Source: Betaproteobacteria bacterium (GTDB lineage: Bacteria > Pseudomonadota > Gammaproteobacteria > Burkholderiales > Burkholderiaceae_C). From it: 64,000 nt of DNA. The translations under genes were made by a program, and so were the position numbers. The stretch lies in the NCBI GenBank assembly GCA_947453725.1, contig CANGHH010000001.1, positions 310,001 through 374,000 on the forward strand, read 5' to 3'. Under the pieces are notes generated by a model, which saw only the letters and a program-made list of their open reading frames with translations, ran no database searches and had not been told where the DNA came from. Below are positions 60,601 to 64,000 of the stretch, in pieces (the stretch's first letter is position 1; the number at the start of each line of letters is the position of its first letter).

Positions 60601-63306
60601 GCGGCTGGGCGCCAGCCCGGTGACGGCGCCGACCAGCGGCCCGGCACCGAAGGCTGCAGCGGCCAGCGCCAGCGCTGCCCACGGCGAGACCGGGCCGCCG
60701 GCCAGGCCGACGAGCAGCAGCGCCAGCGCGGCCGGTGCGACCAGCGAGCGGCGCAGGTTGTCCAGCAGCTTCCAGCGCGCGATGGCGCCCAGGCCGTAGT
60801 GCCGGGCCTGCGCCAGCAGCGGCAGCAGTTGCCAATCGCCCCGCGTCCAGCGGTGGCTGCGCGCAGCGGCCACGTCGGCGTGCTGCGGCGCAGGCTCGAT
60901 CACCGCGACGTCGCTGACGCTGCCGCAGCGCGCGATGCAGCCTTCCAGCAGGTCGTGGCTGAGTACCTGGTTTTGCGGCAGCCTGCCGCCCAGCACAGCC
61001 TGCAGGGCGGCCACATGCAGCAGACCCTTGCCGGTGAAGCTGCCCTCGTCGAACAGGTCCTGGTAGACCTCGGAGGCCACGGCGTTGTAGGGGTCGCTGC
61101 CGCTGGTTCCGGCGAACAGGCGGTGGAAGACGGTGGCACTTTGCGGACTCTGCAGGCGGCCTTGCGCGTCGGTGGGCCAGGCGGCGACGATGCGCGGCTG
61201 CAGGATGCCGTGACCGCCGACGACGCGGCGCTGCGCCCCGTCGATGCGCGGCTGGTTCAAGGGGTGTGCGGCGATGGCCACCAGCTCGCGCAGAGCGCCC
61301 GGGGGCAGCACGGTGTCGCTGTCCAGCGTGACGATGTAGGGCGTAGCCGGCGCCGGCCTCGAACGTGCGCCGAGGTCGACGAAAGCGCTGGGCTGCAGCG
61401 GCGACGCCGCCGGACTGGCCAGCAGCGCCACCAGCTGTTCCAGCTTGCCGCGCTTGCGTTCCCAGCCTATCCAGCGCTGTTCGCTGTCGCACCACTGGCG
61501 TTCGCGGTGCAGCAGCAGGAAGCGCCGCGCGGCCGCCGGGCGCGGGTTGCCGTCTGCGCCGTCCTGCGGCGGGCCGTGGCGGGCTTCGAGCGCGTCGATG
61601 GCGTCCACGGCGGCGGCCAGCAGCGCGCGGTCGCTGGCGCTGTGTTCGTTGTCGGCATCGGCGTGGTCGGTCAGCAAGGCGAACTGGGCATGGCTTTCGC
61701 GGTTCGCCAGGTGGTGGCCTTCCAGCCGCTGCGCCAGCCCGGCCACCGTGGCGGCGTCGCTGAGCAGCGCCGGCAGCACCACCAGCACGCGGTGTTCGGC
61801 CGGGATGCCGTCGGCCAGTGCCAGCCGAGGCAGGCAGTGTGGCGGCACCGATTCGCTGATCAGCCGGTTCAGCGCGGCGATCACGGTCTCGCTGGCCGGC
61901 CACAGCGCGAGCAGGGCCACCAGCGACCACCACCCGGGCCCGGCGTGCGTCGGCATCGCCTGGTGCAGGAAGGCGCCGACCAGCACCGCAGTCCCCAGCC
62001 CCAGCGTGCCCAGCAGCAGCGGCAGCGCTGCGCGGGCGCGCCAGCGGGGGTCGACGCCGGGCCACAGGCCCAGGGCCCCGCGCAGCTTGCGCAGGCCTTC
62101 ACCTTGCAACCAATAGCCCAGCGCCTCGCTCGGCGGATGCTCGCCCAGGCTGTCGGCGGCCAGTGGCACTTGCGCCAGCCCCAGCAGGGTGCCGGCGACG
62201 GCGTCTTCGCTGCGCCGACTGCGCCGCGCCAGGCGTTCGATGGCGTGCAGCGTGGTGTCCTGCGTGTCGTCGCGTTCGGCGGCGAAAGCCGGCCAGGCCA
62301 GCAGCGCGCGCATCAGGCCGCTGGCCTGGGCGATCAGGCCGCGCCAGTCGGCGCTGCCCAGCAATTGCAGCGACCGGATGGCGTTGCCCACGCTGAGGTT
62401 GTCGGCGGCCTGCACGGCCTGCTGCTCGGCCTGCGCGGCGGCGGGCTCCGGCAGCGCGTCGGCCAGCGCGCGGCGGATCGCCGCGCGGCGGATGGCGCCC
62501 TGCGCGCTGCCGGCATCGGCGCTGGCGTGCAGGTGCTGCACCACCTGCAGCGCGAAGGAACGCAGCACGCCGCGGGCCTGCAACTGCGCGAAGAGCGCGT
62601 CGGACCGCAACTGTGGCCGGGTTTCGGCGGCGGGGTCGTCCAGGCCTTCGCACAGCGTGTGCGCGATTTCGCGGGCGGCTTCCTCGGCCGCAACGCGTTC
62701 GGCCAGGCGGCGCAGATTTTCCACCAGCACCACGCGCAAGGTGGTCGGCAGCGCCCACAACTCGCCCTGCGTCAGCGCCTGCTCGGCCTGGTAGGCGCGC
62801 AGGAAGTCGATCAGCAGCGCCGGCTCGAAGGCACTGTCGGCGTGCGCGACATAGGCCCAGGCGATCGCGTAGATGCGCGGCAGGTCAGCCCAGGCGCCGC
62901 CGCTGAGCACCGGCAGGCCGCGGAAGTAGCGCCGCGGCAGGCCGTCGTGGACCTCGCGCGTCTGCGCCACCACCAGGTGGATGTTGTCGAGCAGCCAGAC
63001 GCCGGCCGGGCTGACATGGCGGCCGTTGCGCTCCTGCTGCGCGATGGCACGGTGCGCTTCGTGCAGCACGGCAATGTTCTCGCGCAGGCGCGGGAAGAAG
63101 GGCGTTGCGTGACCACCGCGGACCGGGTCACCGTGCTGCAGCGCCAGCGCGTGGCCGATCAAGCTGAAGCCGGCGGCGCCGAGCAGTTCGTCGCGTATCG
63201 GCGGCTGCAACCGGCCACGCGCCGGCGCCAGCAGCGAGCGCTGCAAGTCGCGGTCCTGCCGCGATCGGGCTTGGGCGCTGCTGCCTCCCCATCCAGTTCC
63301 ACGCAT
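54676..63306 (-). CDS. ndvB: Cyclic beta-1,2-glucan synthase (NdvB/ChvB/Cgs-type)
   Basis: A 2,876-residue polytopic enzyme that makes periplasmic cyclic beta-1,2-glucans from UDP-glucose. The N-terminal half is the GT84 glycosyltransferase with TLDSD (DxD-type, near residue 660) and HRWTRGDWQLLP (near 820), followed by membrane helices up to about 1,040. The C-terminal half contains two GH94 phosphorylase-like units that set chain length; GSGDWNDGMNRVG near 2,520 carries the catalytic Asp. Length agrees with NdvB/ChvB (about 2,800-2,860). Such glucans serve in osmotic adaptation and host interaction. It is intact, with no frameshift. Confidence 0.93.
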   Translation of the reverse strand: MRGTGWGGSSAQARSRQDRDLQRSLLAPARGRLQPPIRDELLGAAGFSLIGHALALQHGDPVRGGHATPFFPRLRENIAVLHEAHRAIAQQERNGRHVSPAGVWLLDNIHLVVAQTREVHDGLPRRYFRGLPVLSGGAWADLPRIYAIAWAYVAHADSAFEPALLIDFLRAYQAEQALTQGELWALPTTLRVVLVENLRRLAERVAAEEAAREIAHTLCEGLDDPAAETRPQLRSDALFAQLQARGVLRSFALQVVQHLHASADAGSAQGAIRRAAIRRALADALPEPAAAQAEQQAVQAADNLSVGNAIRSLQLLGSADWRGLIAQASGLMRALLAWPAFAAERDDTQDTTLHAIERLARRSRRSEDAVAGTLLGLAQVPLAADSLGEHPPSEALGYWLQGEGLRKLRGALGLWPGVDPRWRARAALPLLLGTLGLGTAVLVGAFLHQAMPTHAGPGWWSLVALLALWPASETVIAALNRLISESVPPHCLPRLALADGIPAEHRVLVVLPALLSDAATVAGLAQRLEGHHLANRESHAQFALLTDHADADNEHSASDRALLAAAVDAIDALEARHGPPQDGADGNPRPAAARRFLLLHRERQWCDSEQRWIGWERKRGKLEQLVALLASPAASPLQPSAFVDLGARSRPAPATPYIVTLDSDTVLPPGALRELVAIAAHPLNQPRIDGAQRRVVGGHGILQPRIVAAWPTDAQGRLQSPQSATVFHRLFAGTSGSDPYNAVASEVYQDLFDEGSFTGKGLLHVAALQAVLGGRLPQNQVLSHDLLEGCIARCGSVSDVAVIEPAPQHADVAAARSHRWTRGDWQLLPLLAQARHYGLGAIARWKLLDNLRRSLVAPAALALLLVGLAGGPVSPWAALALAAAAFGAGPLVGAVTGLAPSRDDLALRHFARQALAELGRALLGLLWHIALWLRQALLLADAVARALWRSRVSRRRLLQWTTAAAAEAAALQGPLALLRAHAGVTLAAGALAAALLALGTPTPGLALLLCALWMGTPWWIALASRPASAPPPLPAADADYLRGVAHDTWSWFAQYVNADSNHLPPDNVQTVPRLLIAERTSPTNIGLYLLSLACARAFGWVTGSEMADRLQATLDTLDRLQRERGHFMNWIDTRTLQTLPPAYVSAVDSGNLCGHLLAVATACGEAAAATVDDAPLQARLGALALRCRHHAEAADFTFLYDARRRLLHIGWRVAEQHLDAGHYDLLASESRLASLWAIAKGDLPATHWAALGRPFQATRQEVGLRSWSGSMFEYLMPTLVLDEPAGSVLACAGQMAVQEQRDYGRLHHVPWGVSESAYAAADRTLAYQYAPQGVPRLALRRTPPDERVVAPYASALAALVAAQPAVANLRRLDALQARSRFGFIEALDYTASRQADTARQAAGDGPAFTPVCTGMAHHQGMTLVALADVLLHGLPRRWAMADRRLAAVATLLQERLPREVARLREPAPGPLRNEGLDRAALAPREMLPGAHALQRTKMLANGRYGVTLRANGAGCSRLGDVDISRSRDDALRDDHGSFVYLRRVGSDGVLTAPVSLTQHPAADPAADYAATFHIDRVTLDASWADLRTRITVWVSPEDDIELRRVELWNTSARPITLELLSAFEACLSPARADEMHPAFANLFITADWDAADQALYLARKPRRDGEAGLHAVHFLAHADTAPASVRASADRAQWLGRLRAAWQPRAQFDSAATASGSIATGLDPVAALALRLTLAPQGMAQLTLATAAATERATLAALVDRYRLAVGVERSSQLSATMAHLRQREQRLAGDERVAVQTLTTLLVLLHARPSVPAGTPGVEASASATDRRLLWRFGISGDRPLIVVTVAAPHGLRLVRTLVQGLLRWAWGGVGCDLVLINAEPRSYLQPLQRELLALRERHASDAGAEAPACAGGLFLLHDSEVTPAERGTLALLARVRLNADGRPLTQHVADLVAWHDAAQAARDEEDSVALDPRPPPAPRVPPAAAKPAAETAAETAAAAGVFDARSGAYTFTTSTDRPTPRPWVNVLANPDFGAMVSEVGAGCTWAGNSRLFQLTPWRNDPLADNASERFWVQDLRSRETWSLGAGFGGGAGLHRVEHAPGHSRIGHRQGDIEWHCSWSVDAEQAVKRVHLRLRNHGAQRRALRVVGLLDWVLGAVLSDRLSVRTAMVTQPAAAGAGATGAAAAPAANTSPTGTERRRETRDEGANARCIDTLLATQLDDHDGLAGHTAFATLQRDGADCAPLRDWTCDRRELFDSRGRCVLPDQFGQRAGGGSDPCAALGLTLLIEAGASDGCTFAIGHGATRQAALDLARWCATGDGAAGGDAAAQAGARFDSLLGAVTVQTPDPLFDALVNHWLLYQTTACRLWGRAGFYQAGGAYGFRDQLQDAMALATTAPQLLREQILRAAARQFVEGDVQHWWHPHSGAGVRTRFSDDLLWLPHAALHYVEATDDEAVWDEPLPFIEGEPVPEGAEDLYSVPNAPRAASEGGPPQATLYEHCARTLDRSMALGRHGLPLMGSGDWNDGMNRVGPGGQGESVWLAWFLCRIVTDFTPLAAQRGEHARVDRWLAAAQVWRAALQGPAWDGAWFKRAFFDDGSALGSSSNAECRIDLIAQAWSVLSGAAPAGRQRTAMASAGRLLADAPHGLLRLLDPPLQHAQPSAGYIQAYPPGVRENGGQYNHGAVWAVMAWAQLGQADAAWRAWVAISPAHRAARLPAPSPPGTAAEQPYGLEPYAVAADVYSQPPYTGRGGWSWYTGSAGGLYRAAVGSICGLQVQGGRLRMRPALPSHWPCVQITLRRAARVHRLTLCAATAHAEIEAARAQGARALAAGDWLTLAQAGDHSHHLVIGQPGEPRPLAPTTEAAAVLKSLARKRP

Positions 63307-63323
63307 CAGCCGTCAGCCCGCTT

Positions 63324-63581
63324 TCAGGCGCTCAGCCAGTACGCCAGCCCGACCCCGGCGCCGAGTACCGCCAGCATCGAAAAGAAGCGTGGCGACAGAA
63401 AGGTGTCGATCGATTCCGCCACCGTCTGCAGCAGGTGCCAGGGCTTGCGGGCGGCGCTGCAGTGGGCGCGGTGGCGGTGCAGTTCGGTGGGGTCGCCGCA
63501 CAGGGCCAGTGGCCGCAGCCGGGCGGCTGCGGCTGCCACGCCCCGCGCTGCAGCCGGGCTGGAAAGGAGCCGGTCGGGCAT
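63324..63581 (-). CDS. Small hypothetical membrane protein
   Basis: An 85-residue protein, His/Ala/Arg-rich in its first half, with one transmembrane helix at the C terminus (FFSMLAVLGAGVGLAYWLSA). No family is recognised. It lies 17 nt upstream of the glucan synthase start and 8 nt after the DUF883 stop on the same strand, so it is probably part of that transcript. The start is the ATG giving MPDRLLSS; the other in-frame starts run back into the DUF883 gene. Confidence 0.5.
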   Translation of the reverse strand: MPDRLLSSPAAARGVAAAAARLRPLALCGDPTELHRHRAHCSAARKPWHLLQTVAESIDTFLSPRFFSMLAVLGAGVGLAYWLSA

Positions 63582-63589
63582 GGCCGGTC

Positions 63590-63895
63590 TCAATGCTTGC
63601 CGCGGCCCAGCAGGCTGCCCAGCAGGACCAGCGTGGCGCCGGCGGCAGCGGCGAACAGCACCGCCTTGACCGGCTCGTGCTGAATGTAGCCCAGCGTGGC
63701 ATCGCGGGCTTGTCCGGCCTGCCGGCGCCACTGCGTCGAGCGTTCCTGCAGCAGGTCGCTGCTGCGCTGCGCCAGGTGCTGCGCTTCGCGGGCCAGGCCA
63801 TCCATCGCCTGCCCGGCCGCGTGGCTGCTGCTGTTGATCATCGAAGCGGCGCCGTCACTGAGGGCGTGGCCGATTTTCATGTCCGTGTTGCTCAT
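63590..63895 (-). CDS. ElaB/YqjD/DUF883-family membrane-anchored protein
   Basis: A 101-residue protein with an amphipathic helical N-terminal part (GLAREAQHLAQRSSDLLQE) and a C-terminal transmembrane helix (AVLFAAAAGATLVLLGSLLG) preceded by the family motif YIQHEPVKA. E. coli YqjD and ElaB are stationary-phase inner-membrane proteins that bind ribosomes. The start follows a purine-rich AAGCGAAAT stretch. Confidence 0.88.
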   Translation of the reverse strand: MSNTDMKIGHALSDGAASMINSSSHAAGQAMDGLAREAQHLAQRSSDLLQERSTQWRRQAGQARDATLGYIQHEPVKAVLFAAAAGATLVLLGSLLGRGKH

Positions 63896-63961
63896 GGTGA
63901 TTTCGCTTTCGGGGGGTTGGAAGAAGGGTCTGGAACGACGACAGGGCGCCCTGGGTGCCGG

Positions 63962-64000
63962 TCAGCTGCGGCGCAGCAGACCGATGGCGCCACTGAGCAC
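63962..64000 (-). CDS. C-terminal end of a gene running off the window
   Basis: The last 12 codons before a TGA read VLSGAIGLLRRS. The Arg-rich end after a hydrophobic stretch would suit a small membrane protein, perhaps a YqjE-like holin-family protein often found next to DUF883 genes. Only the edge is visible and the call is tentative. Confidence 0.3.
   Translation of the reverse strand: MLSGAIGLLRRS

Noticed and set aside
54769..63669. An open frame of 2,966 codons on the plus strand across the glucan synthase
   Set aside because: It is the antisense shadow of a high-GC gene. The minus-strand product has clear GT84 and GH94 motifs and the plus-strand one has none.

Overview
The window is high-GC DNA (about 70%) from a betaproteobacterium, most likely a Burkholderiales member of the Rubrivivax/Leptothrix/Ideonella/Methylibium group. 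The evidence is the linked recN-nadK-hrcA set, a PEP-CTERM exported protein, the DUF3348/DUF802/OmpA/DUF2894 cassette, a cyclic beta-1,2-glucan synthase, and recurrent TACAAT/TAGAAT -10 boxes. It looks like chromosome. I see no insertion sequence, prophage, CRISPR array or replication origin.

Layout. 0.1-4.3 kb: a LON-domain protein, rapZ, recN and nadK on the minus strand, divergent from hrcA. 5.4-6.7 kb: a small Ala/Lys/Pro-rich secreted protein, a CAU tRNA and about 700 bp with no gene. 6.7-10.2 kb: a two-subunit periplasmic molybdenum hydroxylase and a PEP-CTERM protein. 10.3-15.8 kb: a minus-strand signalling operon (REC protein, solute-binding protein, sensor kinase, MFS carrier, REC-Hpt). 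15.8-17 kb: a glycine-zipper lipoprotein and an HNH nuclease. 17.1-25.4 kb: a fatty-acid beta-oxidation cluster headed by a TetR regulator. 25.4-28.6 kb: sterol desaturase-like protein, acyl-CoA thioesterase, Atm1-type exporter. 28.6-32.8 kb: a LysR regulator and a glutamate/aspartate ABC importer. 32.9-35.9 kb: pyrC, a NYN-domain protein and htpX. 35.9-40.7 kb: MsbA-like exporter, CMD-family peroxidase-like protein and penicillin/AHL-acylase-like lipoprotein, minus strand. 40.8-44.3 kb: tolB-pal-cpoB-tcdA. 44.3-44.6 kb: two tRNA-Lys genes. 44.8-45.9 kb: a formyltransferase-ACT-ACT fusion. 46.2-49.8 kb: a tightly coupled four-gene cassette encoding a MotA/MotB-like membrane motor. 49.9-54.6 kb: FccB-like flavoprotein, dienelactone hydrolase, matrixin-like metalloprotease, a Ycf48-type gene remnant, a PanE-like reductase, a collagen-like lipoprotein and a DUF3309 peptide. 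54.7-64 kb: a 2,876-residue cyclic glucan synthase with small membrane proteins upstream of it.

The most interesting system is the motor cassette. It has an ExbB/MotA/ZorA-like membrane protein with a roughly 300-residue helical tail, a MotB/ZorB-like peptidoglycan-binding partner with an intramembrane Asp, and two flanking proteins of unknown function. The architecture matches what I remember of the type III Zorya class of anti-phage systems, whose accessory proteins have no known mechanism. Secondary points of interest are the phosphorelay operon without a DNA-binding output, the formyltransferase-ACT-ACT fusion lacking the usual catalytic Asn, the NYN protein with a histone-H1-like linker, three genes whose -10 box sits 6-7 nt before the start codon (possible leaderless mRNAs), and several perfect palindromes placed like operators.
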